A stretch of 46,255 nt of DNA from Mesobacillus zeae. Lineage in GTDB: Bacteria; Bacillota; Bacilli; Bacillales; Cytobacillaceae. Of this stretch, positions 18,284 through 27,522 are shown one piece after another. A model generated the notes under the pieces. It had not been told where the DNA came from. It was given only the letters and a program-made list of their open reading frames with translations, and ran no database searches. Every line of letters starts with the position of its first letter. Position 1 is the first letter of the stretch. The translations under genes were made by a program, and so were the position numbers. The DNA lies in assembly GCF_003570705.1 (NCBI RefSeq), contig NZ_QWVT01000030.1, positions 1 to 46,255 on the forward strand, written 5' to 3'.

Positions 18284-19786
18284 ATGAGTAAGATACAGAA
18301 GGAAACAGACGTTATCTTAATTGGTGCCGGGGTCATGAGCGCGACTTTGGGATCATTACTGAAAGAGTTAGCACCGGAATGGGAAATCAAAGTGTTTGAG
18401 AAACTCGCAAACGCTGGAGAGGAAAGCTCCAACGAATGGAATAATGCAGGTACGGGCCATTCCGCGCTATGCGAGCTTAACTATACTTCCGAAAAATCTG
18501 ACGGAGCTATAGATATTAGTAAAGCAATAAAAGTTAATGAACAGTTTCAGCTTTCAAGACAGTTTTGGTCTTATCTTGTAAACAGCAATCTGATCCGTAA
18601 TCCACAGGACTTCATCATGCCAATCCCTCATATGAGTTTAGTACAAGGGGAAGAAAATGTATCATTTTTAAAGAAACGTTTTAAAGCGCTTTCAAACAAT
18701 CCCCTATTCCAAGGGATGGAATTTTCCGATGATCCTGTAGAACTGAAGGAATGGATTCCGCTTATCATGGAAGGGCGTACATCAAGTGAACCGATAGCGG
18801 CAACAAAAATCGACTCTGGAACGGATGTTAACTTTGGTGCTCTAACACGCATGTTGTTTGATCACTTAAAGAGTAAAAACGTCGAGATTAACTACCAGCA
18901 TAGTGTCAAGGATATCAAACGTACCAGCGACGGCTTGTGGGAAGTAAAAGTGCATGATATCGATAGCAGCAAAATCGAATACCATACTGCAAAATTCGTC
19001 TTTATCGGCGGTGGGGGCGGAAGCTTGCCTTTACTACAAAAAACCGGTATTCCTGAGTCAAAACATATTGGCGGATTCCCGGTAAGCGGACTATTTATGG
19101 TATGTAACAATCCGGAAGTCGTAGAGCAACATCATGGTAAAGTATATGGTAAAGCTAAAGTTGGTGCTCCTCCAATGTCTGTTCCGCACCTTGATACAAG
19201 ATATATTGACAACAAAAAAACATTGCTGTTTGGACCGTTCGCCGGCTTCTCACCAAAGTTCTTAAAAACTGGTTCGAATTTTGATTTGTTAGGTTCCGTA
19301 AAACCTAATAATGTCATCACTATGTTGGCGGCAGGTGCAAAAGAGATGCCATTGACAAAATACCTGATTCAGCAAGTTATGTTATCGCATGAAAAGCGCA
19401 TGGAAGAATTACGCGAGTTTATCCCGAACGCCAAAAAAGAGGACTGGGACATAGTGGTAGCAGGCCAACGCGTGCAAGTTATCAAAGATACTGAAGCATC
19501 CGGTAAGGGAACACTTCAATTTGGTACGGAAGTTGTCAGTTCAGGTGATGGCTCGATCGCTGCATTGCTCGGTGCTTCTCCGGGTGCTTCTACCGCCGTT
19601 CACGTTATGCTTGAGGTATTAGAAAAATGCTTCCCACAACATATGATGGAGTGGGGACTGAAAATAAAAGAAATGATCCCTTCTTATGGCATGTCACTAG
19701 TGGAAAACCCAGAGCTTTTACAGGAAATTCAAACATCAACAGCACAGACGCTTGGTCTAGCCGAAAAAGAATTGGCCTATAGTTAA
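18284..19786 (+). CDS. mqo: Malate:quinone oxidoreductase
   Basis: Mqo is an FAD-dependent, membrane-associated enzyme that oxidises malate to oxaloacetate and passes electrons to quinone. The 500-residue product starts with an FAD-binding motif, [21 protein letters not shown], and has the family block [23 protein letters not shown] (about 48-70) and the C-terminal [25 protein letters not shown] chose the ATG at 18284, preceded by AAGGAAGG, over an upstream in-frame start. It is monocistronic and ends at a strong terminator. Confidence 0.95.
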   Translation: MSKIQKETDVILIGAGVMSATLGSLLKELAPEWEIKVFEKLANAGEESSNEWNNAGTGHSALCELNYTSEKSDGAIDISKAIKVNEQFQLSRQFWSYLVNSNLIRNPQDFIMPIPHMSLVQGEENVSFLKKRFKALSNNPLFQGMEFSDDPVELKEWIPLIMEGRTSSEPIAATKIDSGTDVNFGALTRMLFDHLKSKNVEINYQHSVKDIKRTSDGLWEVKVHDIDSSKIEYHTAKFVFIGGGGGSLPLLQKTGIPESKHIGGFPVSGLFMVCNNPEVVEQHHGKVYGKAKVGAPPMSVPHLDTRYIDNKKTLLFGPFAGFSPKFLKTGSNFDLLGSVKPNNVITMLAAGAKEMPLTKYLIQQVMLSHEKRMEELREFIPNAKKEDWDIVVAGQRVQVIKDTEASGKGTLQFGTEVVSSGDGSIAALLGASPGASTAVHVMLEVLEKCFPQHMMEWGLKIKEMIPSYGMSLVENPELLQEIQTSTAQTLGLAEKELAYS

Positions 19787-19944
19787 TTCTTTGGAAGTAG
19801 AAACCAACCAAGGTATTGAATGAAAAAGTTTAAGCAACATTTCTCATTAGTGGACAATCGTTTCATATTGCAGAAGGGATTTCGAGTTCGTCAATGCCGA
19901 ATTGTGTAGGCATACCCGCCATTTTCAGTTGCTGCAAGGATTTA

Positions 19945-19990
19945 GATGAAAAGAACCAGCATGGAAAACATGCTGGTTCTTTTCATCTTT
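19945..19990. terminator. Strong bidirectional terminator between mqo and yfmC
   Basis: A perfect 19-bp stem (19945-19963 / 19969-19987), with arms containing GAACCAGCATG and CATGCTGGTTC, closes on the loop GAAAA. A- and T-rich flanks allow it to serve both convergent genes. Confidence 0.92.
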
Positions 19991-20981
19991 ATTTCTTTTT
20001 AGTTAGAAGCTTTTCGAGATCATCGAGCATAATGTTTGCGGCAGCAACGCCACCAGATGTGTTCCAGGTTGCATCGCTTACTTGATACGCATTTCCGTTT
20101 TTAACGGCATTCAAGTTTTTCCAAAGCGGATCGTTTGTCCATTCTTTTGCGGTGTTCAAAGCTTCTTTGTCTCCCTCAGGAGCATAGGTGAAATAGAATA
20201 TAGCGTCACCATCCATTTTTGGGGTAACCTCTTTGCCTACTTCAACAGCAAGATTGCCAAGCTTATTGTCCGGGGTGAAAAGCTCTGCCTGATGTTCGGG
20301 GTGTTTCATCCCGAGCTGGTCAAAAATAACTCCTGAAAATGATTCTGTGTAATAAATACGCGTTTTTCCTGCCATGAAACGGACAACTGAGACTTTCTTG
20401 TTAACTTGGTCACCCAGATTTTTTTTGACCTCTTCGACATGTGCATCAAAGTCGTCAATCACCTTGTTTCCTTTATCTTCAAGGTTTAAAGCTTTTGCAT
20501 ACAATGAAAAGTTTTCTTTCCAATCTCCTCTTAGAGTTTCAGAGAACACTGTAGGCGCGATGGCGTTAAGCTGGCTGTAAACAGCTTCCTGACGCAGTTT
20601 GTTCCCGATGATGAGATCAGGCTTTAGGGCTGCGATTGCTTCGAGGTTTACTTCACTTTCTGTTCCAACTACTTGAACGCCATCCATTTGGTCTTTAATA
20701 TGGTCATACCATGGATCGCCGAGCCATGACTGCACTGCCCCCACCGGTTTTATTCCGAGAGCCAGCAATGCTTCAGTGCCTTCATTTGTAAGGATGACAA
20801 TTTTTTTCGGAGCCTTATCCAATTTTGTCGTTCCCATAGCATGCTCAACGGTATAGGCTGTGCGATCCGTCTTTTCACCTTTCTTGTCTGAAGCGGTTTC
20901 TTCCGTATTATTCCCACAAGCAGCAAGAAGAAAGAGGGCAATGATTGAAAACATTGCGATTATTTGTTTCATACCTTTCAT
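19989..20981 (-). CDS. yfmC: Iron(III)-citrate-type ABC transporter substrate-binding lipoprotein (YfmC/FecB-like)
   Basis: The 330-residue precursor has a lipoprotein signal (membrane helix, then lipobox LLAAC near residues 18-22), so it is anchored outside the membrane. The mature part is a class III siderophore-binding fold with VILTNEGTEALLALGIKPVGA and the LKPDLIIGNKLRQE motif. As I recall it, the sequence is close to B. subtilis YfmC, reported as a ferric citrate binder. The ATG at 20981 has GGGAGGA 8 bases upstream. A perfect Fur box lies 25 bases upstream. It is divergent from its permease genes. Confidence 0.9.
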   Translation of the reverse strand: MKGMKQIIAMFSIIALFLLAACGNNTEETASDKKGEKTDRTAYTVEHAMGTTKLDKAPKKIVILTNEGTEALLALGIKPVGAVQSWLGDPWYDHIKDQMDGVQVVGTESEVNLEAIAALKPDLIIGNKLRQEAVYSQLNAIAPTVFSETLRGDWKENFSLYAKALNLEDKGNKVIDDFDAHVEEVKKNLGDQVNKKVSVVRFMAGKTRIYYTESFSGVIFDQLGMKHPEHQAELFTPDNKLGNLAVEVGKEVTPKMDGDAIFYFTYAPEGDKEALNTAKEWTNDPLWKNLNAVKNGNAYQVSDATWNTSGGVAAANIMLDDLEKLLTKKK

Positions 20982-21005
20982 GTGATGTATCCTCCCTAAT
21001 AATAT

Positions 21006-21020
21006 TGATAATCATTATCA
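21006..21020. promoter_or_regulatory. Fur box upstream of yfmC
   Basis: TGATAATCATTATCA matches the Bacillus Fur 7-1-7 consensus (TGATAATNATTATCA) perfectly. It lies 25 bases before the yfmC start codon on the minus strand, which predicts iron repression. Confidence 0.95.
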
Positions 21021-21120
21021 ATTACATCCTGTATTTTAGAATGAACGCATAACTAAGTCAACTGTTAAATAAAAAATCTCAGCAAGTAATTTCCGTTTTA
21101 AAAAAGTTCCCTTTTTTAAC

Positions 21121-21135
21121 TGAAAATGATTATCA
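21121..21135. promoter_or_regulatory. Fur box upstream of the yfmDEF operon
   Basis: TGAAAATGATTATCA has one mismatch to the Fur consensus. It lies directly upstream of the likely -35 TTGACA (21142-21147) of the permease operon. Confidence 0.88.
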
Positions 21136-21141
21136 TAGTCA

Positions 21142-21170
21142 TTGACATAGAACGCCTATTTAACTAGACT
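21142..21170 (+). promoter_or_regulatory. Probable sigma-A promoter of the yfmDEF operon
   Basis: A consensus -35 TTGACA (21142-21147), a 17-base spacer and TAGACT (21165-21170) lie about 45 bases before the first ATG, adjacent to the Fur box. Confidence 0.75.
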
Positions 21171-21214
21171 TTATGTAGTGAGAAAATGGAGTAAGTGGAT
21201 TGGAAAGGATAACC

Positions 21215-22219
21215 ATGCTATTAAAAAACACAGGTCAGAAGTGGTTAGGCTTCTTGATCGCTATCATCATTCTTTTATTTTTAATGTGCGCAAGCATTGT
21301 GTATGGATATACAGATACAACCTGGAGCACAGCCATCGACGCTTTCGTCAATTTCAACGGATCAAATGAGCATATTGTCATCGAATCTGTAAGGCTGCCG
21401 CGCTCATTAATTGCAGCTGCAGTCGGCGCTAGCTTGGCCATTGCGGGTGTACTGATGCAGACGCTGACGAGAAATCCACTGGCATCTCCCGATATTTTGG
21501 GCGTCAATGCCGGTGCCGGCGCAGCCGTGGTCGTGGCTGTCACTGTCTTTGGCAACTCCAATCTAGAACTTTTCACATGGCTGTCGTTTTTAGGGGCGGC
21601 TGTGGCTTCCGTAAGTGTTTATGCTGTTGGATCTATAGGCAGGGAAGGATTAACCCCGATGAAGCTTACCCTTGCCGGGGCAGCAATTACAGCAATGTTC
21701 GCTTCCATTACCCAGGGCGTTCTGGTTTTAAGCGAAGCTGTCCTTGAAGAGGTACTGTTTTGGTTGGCAGGCTCTGTGGCCGGAAGGAAATTGGAAAACT
21801 TGACGGCTGTTCTGCCATATTTAGCTGCAGGCTGGATTTTTTCATTGCTGTTGACCGCAAAATTGAATGTTTTATCAATGGGCGAGGATGTTGCTAAAGG
21901 ACTGGGAGTCAATACGGGACTATTAAAAATTGGCATTGGGGCGATCATTATCATGCTTTCCGGGGGAGCGGTGGCCATTGCCGGTCCTATCGGATTTATC
22001 GGGATTGTTATTCCTCATCTTGCACGTTCTATCGTTGGAATGGATCATCGATGGGTGATCCCTTATTCCGGTGTCCTTGGTGGTGTGCTTTTGCTTTTGG
22101 CTGATATTTCATCAAGATATATCATCATGCCCCAGGAAGTTCCGGTCGGGGTGATGACAGCAATCATAGGCACCCCATTTTTTATTTACATTGCCAGGAA
22201 GGGGTTCAATAGGCAATGA
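21215..22219 (+). CDS. yfmD: Iron-siderophore ABC transporter permease (YfmD/FecC-like)
   Basis: This is an FecCD-family permease of 334 residues with about nine or ten membrane helices, the RLPRSLIAAAVGASLAIAG segment, LTRNPLASPDILGVNAGA (about 87-104) and the GPIGFIGIVIPHLARSIVG coupling motif near the end. It forms the channel with YfmE. The ATG at 21215 follows GGAAAGG; a TTG at 21200 would overlap that site. Its end overlaps yfmE by ATGA, so translation is coupled. Confidence 0.93.
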   Translation: MLLKNTGQKWLGFLIAIIILLFLMCASIVYGYTDTTWSTAIDAFVNFNGSNEHIVIESVRLPRSLIAAAVGASLAIAGVLMQTLTRNPLASPDILGVNAGAGAAVVVAVTVFGNSNLELFTWLSFLGAAVASVSVYAVGSIGREGLTPMKLTLAGAAITAMFASITQGVLVLSEAVLEEVLFWLAGSVAGRKLENLTAVLPYLAAGWIFSLLLTAKLNVLSMGEDVAKGLGVNTGLLKIGIGAIIIMLSGGAVAIAGPIGFIGIVIPHLARSIVGMDHRWVIPYSGVLGGVLLLLADISSRYIIMPQEVPVGVMTAIIGTPFFIYIARKGFNRQ

Positions 22220-23271
22220 GGAATTACAAAAGCTATCGTTTATTGAATGAAAGAATAACTTATCTGCTGGACCGCCGGGCAATGCGTGTATTTGGTGTAC
22301 TTTTACTTGTAACGGGTGCGCTAATTATATTCAGTACGGGGCTTGGGGAAATGAAAATAAACCCTTTGGATGTTTTCAAGGTGTTCTTTGGCGGAGGCAC
22401 TGAAATGGAAAGGCTCGTAGTGCAAACGTTCCGGCTGCCCAGGATTATGGTTGCGCTATTGGCTGGTATGGGTCTTGCTGCGGCAGGGGGAATCCTTCAG
22501 GGAATGATCCGGAATCCGCTGGCATCGCCTGATATGTTGGGGATTACCAGTGGAGCTTCAGTTGCCGTAGTCGCGTTTTTGGCATTCTTTAGTGATAAAA
22601 ATCATTCCTTGACGGTAAGTATACACTGGATGCCAGTCGCCGCGTTTGCTGGTGCATCTGTTGTGGCTTTTCTTGTTTATTTACTGGCATGGAAAAACGG
22701 TGTATCGCCGATTCGCCTCGTCCTGATTGGGATCGGAGTTATGTCTTTAATGAAAGCCTTAACCACGATGATGATGGTTCTGGGGCCTATCTACCAAACA
22801 AGCCAGGCGAACATTTGGATCATCGGGACAGTATATGGATCAACCTGGAAAAACGTCGCCATCCTTGCTCCGTGGACAATCAGCTTTCTATTAATTGCAT
22901 TCATTTATGCAAGGAATGTCAATGTACAGGAGCTTGGTGATGATGTAGCGATGGGTCTTGGGGAGCGGGTGCAGAAGCAGCGGTTCATTTTGCTTCTGGT
23001 CAGTACAGCATTAATTGCCGGATCAGTTGCATTTGCCGGCGGAATAAGCTTTATTGGCTTAATGGCGCCACATATGGCAAGAAGGCTTGTTGGTCCCGGC
23101 TTTGGTGCGTTATTGCCAGTTTCAGCACTCCTTGGCGGAATTATGATAATGGGAGCTGATTTAGTTGGGCGCATGCTATTTTCTCCGCTTGAAATCCCGG
23201 CAGGCGTCTTTACCGCCAGTATTGGAGCACCTTATTTTATATATTTGCTTTATAAAACCCGGAATTCCTAG
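22216..23271 (+). CDS. yfmE: Iron-siderophore ABC transporter permease (YfmE/FecD-like)
   Basis: This is the second FecCD-family permease, 351 residues with about ten membrane helices. It has RLPRIMVALLAGMGLAAAGG, MIRNPLASPDMLGITSGAS (about 95-113) and the GGISFIGLMAPHMARRLVG coupling segment. It pairs with YfmD as the heterodimeric membrane domain. The start codon overlaps the yfmD stop. Confidence 0.93.
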   Translation: MRNYKSYRLLNERITYLLDRRAMRVFGVLLLVTGALIIFSTGLGEMKINPLDVFKVFFGGGTEMERLVVQTFRLPRIMVALLAGMGLAAAGGILQGMIRNPLASPDMLGITSGASVAVVAFLAFFSDKNHSLTVSIHWMPVAAFAGASVVAFLVYLLAWKNGVSPIRLVLIGIGVMSLMKALTTMMMVLGPIYQTSQANIWIIGTVYGSTWKNVAILAPWTISFLLIAFIYARNVNVQELGDDVAMGLGERVQKQRFILLLVSTALIAGSVAFAGGISFIGLMAPHMARRLVGPGFGALLPVSALLGGIMIMGADLVGRMLFSPLEIPAGVFTASIGAPYFIYLLYKTRNS

Positions 23272-23383
23272 AGGCCTTTTGTTATTAGATTACGGACACC
23301 TCTGCAAAATATACTTTCATCTGCATTTTATGCAGGCATGCGCCAATGGACAAGAACAAGTTATTTAAAAAGGTGGGAGTAAA

Positions 23384-24208
23384 ATGAGTCAGGCTGTTGA
23401 AACGAAAAAACTGACGCTTTCATATGGTGACGCCATTATCATAAAGGAACTGGACCTTCAGATTCCTAAAGGAGAAATAACTGTTTTTATTGGAGGGAAC
23501 GGTTGTGGAAAATCGACACTCCTTCGGTCGATTGCCCGTTTGCTGAACCCGAAGTCTGGGGCTGTTTTACTTGAAGGGTCTGCCATTTCTAGTATGTCAA
23601 CCAAAGAGGTGGCTAAAAGGATGGCGATTTTGCCGCAATCACCATCAGCTCCGGAGGGCCTTACCGTTTTGCAGCTTGTCAGGCAGGGAAGATATCCCCA
23701 TCAATCATGGCTTAAGCAATGGTCTGCAGAAGATCAGTCCAAGGTACAGGCTGCCTTAAAAGCGACAGGTCTTGAGGAATTGCAGGACCGTGCGGTGGAT
23801 TCCTTGTCAGGAGGGCAGCGCCAGCGGGCTTGGATTGCCATGACGCTCGCTCAGGATACTGATATCATTCTCCTTGATGAACCAACCACCTATCTTGATA
23901 TGACACATCAAATAGAAATACTTGACCTCCTGTTTGAATTGAATGAACAAGAAGGACGGACAGTGGTCATGGTTCTTCATGATTTGAACTTAGCCTGTCG
24001 CTATGCCCATCATATTGTGGCCATCAAGGACCAAAATATCTATGCCCAGGGGAAACCTGAACAGGTAATCAATACCACGATGGTAAAGCATGTCTTTGGC
24101 ATGGAGTGTGAAGTGGCAACGGACCCGCTGTTCGGTACTCCGCTTTGCATTCCGTACGGCAGAGGAAGGTGTATCATCCAGACGGCGGCGGCTGCCAGTG
24201 GCGGTTAA
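23384..24208 (+). CDS. yfmF: Iron-siderophore ABC transporter ATP-binding protein (YfmF/FecE-like)
   Basis: The 274-residue ATPase has Walker A GGNGCGKST (about 38-46), the Q-loop near ILPQSPSAP, signature LSGGQRQRAWIAMTLAQ (about 140-156) and Walker B IILLDEPTTYLD (about 161-172), followed by the H-loop VVMVLHDLNLA. It energises the YfmDE permease. AAAGGTGGGAG precedes the ATG; a 112-base gap separates it from yfmE. Its 3' end overlaps the FhuF-like gene. Confidence 0.93.
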   Translation: MSQAVETKKLTLSYGDAIIIKELDLQIPKGEITVFIGGNGCGKSTLLRSIARLLNPKSGAVLLEGSAISSMSTKEVAKRMAILPQSPSAPEGLTVLQLVRQGRYPHQSWLKQWSAEDQSKVQAALKATGLEELQDRAVDSLSGGQRQRAWIAMTLAQDTDIILLDEPTTYLDMTHQIEILDLLFELNEQEGRTVVMVLHDLNLACRYAHHIVAIKDQNIYAQGKPEQVINTTMVKHVFGMECEVATDPLFGTPLCIPYGRGRCIIQTAAAASGG

Positions 24209-24953
24209 ATTAACGTTAAAGGAAGCAGAAAAGCTTGAGCGCTTCCGCTTTTCTTCCAATGCAGATATCCAGGCTCCTGCTGTAAATATCGGCCACATTA
24301 TTGATAAGGCAAAAGTTCATCAGTTCCTAAAAGAGGTCCAACAGGAAGTCCAGGCACCTGATTTGAGGGTAGCCGCCTCCGTTTTTACGAAGCGCTTCGC
24401 CTTTGTAGCAGTGATTTATTTATACGCGCTGACGGTTTGGAACAAAAGGCTGCTATTATCTTTAGATGCAGTTATACTTATAAACAATAAGAGCAAAGGC
24501 AATTGGCTGCCTGAGTATTATGTCAAAAACCTAGAAGCGGTAGAATTTCAAGGGGGGGACAGGGAAGAGTGGCGAAAGGAAGCATTAGAGCATCTGTTTC
24601 AGCATATTGTATTTCCTGTTCTTGACTCACTCGCAAACGCTGGCCAAGTTTCAAAATTAGTTTTGTGGGAAAATATTGCTGTATATATATTTTGGCTTTA
24701 TGAAAATGTACTTGAACAATCCTCTGATCCGCGAATACAAAGCGATTTTGATTATATTGTCAATTTGGCACCGGGGAGCCTGTTCGGCAAGTGCAGTCGG
24801 AATCCCCTCAAAAATAGTAAGCCTGTATTGTCAAAGGACTTAAATGAAACAGTCCGCATCAGGAAATCTTGCTGTTTTTCGTATCAGCTGGGAGAAAAGC
24901 AGACTTACTGTAAGATATGTCCCTTATCCTGCCGGCAATTAATGAAAAATTAA
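24198..24953 (+). CDS. FhuF-like [2Fe-2S] ferric siderophore reductase
   Basis: The C-terminus has the cysteine pattern of FhuF-type reductases: two adjacent cysteines in RKSCCFSY, then YCKICPLSC, which ligate a [2Fe-2S] cluster. Such proteins reduce imported ferric chelates to release iron, which fits its place as last gene of the Fur-regulated uptake operon. The start is uncertain: a GTG at 24198 overlapping the yfmF stop gives 251 residues, near the FhuF length, whereas an ATG at 24090 would overlap yfmF by 119 bases. The N-terminal half is weakly conserved to my eye. Confidence 0.8.
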   Translation: MAVKLTLKEAEKLERFRFSSNADIQAPAVNIGHIIDKAKVHQFLKEVQQEVQAPDLRVAASVFTKRFAFVAVIYLYALTVWNKRLLLSLDAVILINNKSKGNWLPEYYVKNLEAVEFQGGDREEWRKEALEHLFQHIVFPVLDSLANAGQVSKLVLWENIAVYIFWLYENVLEQSSDPRIQSDFDYIVNLAPGSLFGKCSRNPLKNSKPVLSKDLNETVRIRKSCCFSYQLGEKQTYCKICPLSCRQLMKN

Positions 24954-25073
24954 AATAGATTTCTTTTGTGGTAGACTTCTTTTGCAGTTTTTCAGGGCAT
25001 TTTTGAAAAAATCGTGGCTGGATTTTGATTTTTTATGGAAGAAAACGATTTATGAATATAATGGAGTACAGAT

Positions 25074-25110
25074 AAAGGCCTTCCGTTAAAACTGACGGAA
25101 GGCCTTTTGT
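25074..25110. terminator. Terminator after the iron-uptake operon
   Basis: A 13-bp stem AAAGGCCTTCCGT / ACGGAAGGCCTTT with an 8-base loop is followed by TTTGTTATT. It probably serves both the fhuF-like gene and csaA. Confidence 0.9.
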
Positions 25111-25149
25111 TATTCGTTCTATTAGTACAACGTATAAACTGTTATAAAA

Positions 25150-25500
25150 TTACCCCACTCGTGTCCCATTTGGCACGGGCTTTTCTGGCTGTGCAAGAAC
25201 GGGCACTATGCCGTCAGCATATCCGATATCAAAAAGCATTCCCTCAGAAACTTCGCCCGCCATTTTCTTTGGAGCCAGGTTGACGACAAACAGGGCTTGT
25301 TGGCCTTCGATTTCTTTTGGATTTTCTCTTTCACCCTTGATGCCTGCAAGTATTGTCCGTGTAAAGTCGCCGAAATCAACGGTAAGCTTCATAAGCTTAT
25401 TGGATTTCTCCACATCTTCCACTGATTTGATTGTTCCTACCCTGATATCAATTTGATCAAGTATATCAAAAGTGATATTTTCTTTGACTGGACTAGTCAT
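25150..25500 (-). CDS. csaA: tRNA-binding-domain chaperone-like protein CsaA
   Basis: CsaA is a small homodimeric protein with a tRNA-binding (EMAP/MetG C-terminal-like) OB fold, reported in B. subtilis as a secretion-related chaperone. The 116-residue product shows DIRVGTIKSVE, KLMKLTVDFG, ILAGIKGE, FVVNLAPKKMAGEVSEGM and the C-terminal PNGTRVG. I chose the ATG at 25500, preceded by AAGGGAG, over a longer in-frame start at 25560. It is a single-gene transcript. Confidence 0.93.
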   Translation of the reverse strand: MTSPVKENITFDILDQIDIRVGTIKSVEDVEKSNKLMKLTVDFGDFTRTILAGIKGERENPKEIEGQQALFVVNLAPKKMAGEVSEGMLFDIGYADGIVPVLAQPEKPVPNGTRVG

Positions 25501-25561
25501 GTTATTTTCTCCCTTGTAATGATTATATTCATTATAACTCCATTGCCGATTATCCTGCATT

Positions 25562-25930
25562 TCAGATCACAATAAATCGGGTGAAGAGAGTTAAGCAAAC
25601 ACTGTCATGAAAAGATACCAGTCTAATCCAGCCATGCCTGCACTGAAAAACAAAAGCCCTAGGCAATGCTATATCTCTTGTAAATCTTAAAAAATAGATA
25701 CCCAATCCTATCATGACAAGGCCTAACAGGATGGCTGCTAAGACTATTAAAATATTAATATATCCCTGCTTCCTTCAATAAGGTGACCATCAATCATTTT
25801 AGGACATCCTGTACTTGGGAAATATCGCACAGGCAATACGGCAGGCTGGTTTTCTATTATAATATAACTGTCAAAATAGTCTTTACATTCTCTTCGAAAA
25901 GAACCCTAATACTTTTAACAAAATTAGGAT
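25562..25930 (-). pseudogene. Decayed coding sequence upstream of csaA (two open segments)
   Basis: Two minus-strand frames look protein-like but lack proper starts. Segment one (25905-25747) ends with PVRYFPSTGCPKMIDGHLI and EGSRDILIF; its N-terminal continuation is in another frame (LLKVLGFFSKRM, TTG at 25921). Segment two (25765-25562) overlaps it and encodes a membrane helix, ILIVLAAILLGLVMIGLGIY, with a soluble tail. The first usable ATG in segment two is at 25714 and gives 50 residues. I read this as a frameshifted gene or gene pair; the family is not recognised. Confidence 0.4.
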
Positions 25931-25997
25931 AACATTGAAATCAAGTTATTCAGCAAAATTAGGTTTCTACCAAAAACTCATTCAGGAGGGGAAATAC

Positions 25998-27179
25998 TTG
26001 AAAAAAAGTCGGAATAAAGCTCTGTTATGGTCATTTATCTGTTTTACTGCCATTATTCTTTTGATTCAGCCTTTTCAATCCTCGTTCACGAACGCAGCTG
26101 CAGGGAGCGGGACTTGGTCCTCACCTTATTCTGTTTCACAGGGGATTAACAATCAGAATAATACGAGCAAAACGGTCCAGGGTTATGTGGTTGGACAGCC
26201 TACCGCTACCAGTACGGTCGTTACCAGCAATTTTCCCAATGATTATGCAATTGCACTGGCGGACAGTCCAACCGAGAAAAATACCGCTAACATGCTCTAC
26301 GTTCAAATTCCATCTTCCTTCCGGTCCGCTTATGGTTTAAACACAAATCCTTCTTTAATGGGATCCAGTGTAAAAGTGACCGGGGCACTGACAGCTTATT
26401 ACTCCCATGCTGGGGTGAAAAATGCAACAGCCTTCGAAAAGTTAGGGGGTGGAACACCAACTCCTGAACCGGATCCAGGGACGCCTGCCCCAAGTGATGG
26501 TTATTATGATGCTGCCACTGGAAAAACAGGCAGTGCTTTAAAGACTGCACTGCACAATATCATTGATGACCACACAGAATTATCCTATTCAGATGTCTGG
26601 GATGCACTTCGATTGACTGATGAAGACCCGAATAACCAAAATAATGTCATCCTGCTTTATACAGGACGGTCACAAGGGAAATATACAAATGGCTCCGGGG
26701 TCAATGATTGGAATCGGGAACATGTATGGGCAAAATCACACGGAGACTTTGGAACAGTAATGGGTGCAGGAACGGATTTGCATCATTTGCGTCCGACTGA
26801 TGTCAGCGTCAACAGTTCAAGAAGTAATCTTGATTTTGATAATGGCGGTACTCAACATTCCGAGGCGCTAGGAAACTATTATGACTCTGACTCGTGGGAG
26901 CCAAGGGATAGTGTCAAAGGTGATGTAGCCCGGATGCTGTTCTATATGGCAGTCCGCTATGAGGGAGACAGTGGCGAGCTTGATTTAGAATTAAATAATC
27001 TAGTCAACAATGGCACTGCACCTTATCATGGAAAACAATCTGCTTTGGTTCAATGGCATAAAGAGGATCCTGTCGACGACCTTGAGCGGAAAAGAAACGA
27101 AATCATATACTCCAAGTACCAGCATAACCGCAATCCATTCATCGACCATCCCGAGTGGGTATCGGCAATCTGGCAATAA
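25998..27179 (+). CDS. Secreted endonuclease I family nuclease with N-terminal OB-like domain
   Basis: The 393-residue protein begins with a Sec signal peptide (basic start, hydrophobic core LLWSFICFTAIILL, cleavage near TNAAA). A YhcR-type OB/DUF6359-like region (about 37-150) is followed by a Pro/Thr linker and an endonuclease I domain with NREHVWAKSHG and DLHHLRPTD, which hold the catalytic and metal-binding His/Asn residues. It probably degrades extracellular DNA or RNA. I chose the TTG at 25998, which follows AGGAGGGG; an in-frame ORF extends to 25935 without ribosome binding site or signal logic. Confidence 0.88.
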   Translation: MKKSRNKALLWSFICFTAIILLIQPFQSSFTNAAAGSGTWSSPYSVSQGINNQNNTSKTVQGYVVGQPTATSTVVTSNFPNDYAIALADSPTEKNTANMLYVQIPSSFRSAYGLNTNPSLMGSSVKVTGALTAYYSHAGVKNATAFEKLGGGTPTPEPDPGTPAPSDGYYDAATGKTGSALKTALHNIIDDHTELSYSDVWDALRLTDEDPNNQNNVILLYTGRSQGKYTNGSGVNDWNREHVWAKSHGDFGTVMGAGTDLHHLRPTDVSVNSSRSNLDFDNGGTQHSEALGNYYDSDSWEPRDSVKGDVARMLFYMAVRYEGDSGELDLELNNLVNNGTAPYHGKQSALVQWHKEDPVDDLERKRNEIIYSKYQHNRNPFIDHPEWVSAIWQ

Positions 27180-27190
27180 AAAACGATAGG

Positions 27191-27240
27191 AAAGGCCTTC
27201 CATCAGTTTACCGAACTGGTGGAAGGCCTTTTCTTTATTT
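27191..27240. terminator. Terminator after the secreted nuclease
   Basis: A 17-18-bp stem carrying AAAGGCCTTCC and GGAAGGCCTTT arms (27191-27208 / 27214-27231) precedes TTCTTTATTT. It shares the GGCCTTCC arm with the terminator at 25074. Confidence 0.9.
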
Positions 27241-27391
27241 TTACATGGATGGCAAGGGGGGCATCGTCGGTAATCAGGTGTAATTAATTATACAAATTTT
27301 TATATAAAGCTTGTCAGTAAACAAACGATATTTAGTGTGTAGCCAATTCATGTTGTCATACCTATGTTTTTTTGATCTTTGGAGGGTTTGA

Positions 27392-27445
27392 ATGAAGAAC
27401 ATCAGGAATAAAATGATTATTCGTTTTTTTAAGGGCAGTACATGA
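27392..27445 (+). pseudogene. Possible relic of a chemoreceptor-type N-terminus
   Basis: A GGAGGG site is followed by an ATG and 17 codons, MKNIRNKMIIRFFKGST, then a stop. The peptide looks like the cytoplasmic start of chemoreceptors or sensor kinases, and a chemoreceptor gene begins 77 bases downstream. It may be a decayed duplicate or just a leader peptide. Confidence 0.3.
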
Positions 27446-27522
27446 TGACATCTAACGGTTTTTATTAGATAAAAGCCCATATAAAATTTCTTGGAATATA
27501 GAAGGAAGCCGGAGGAAATAAA

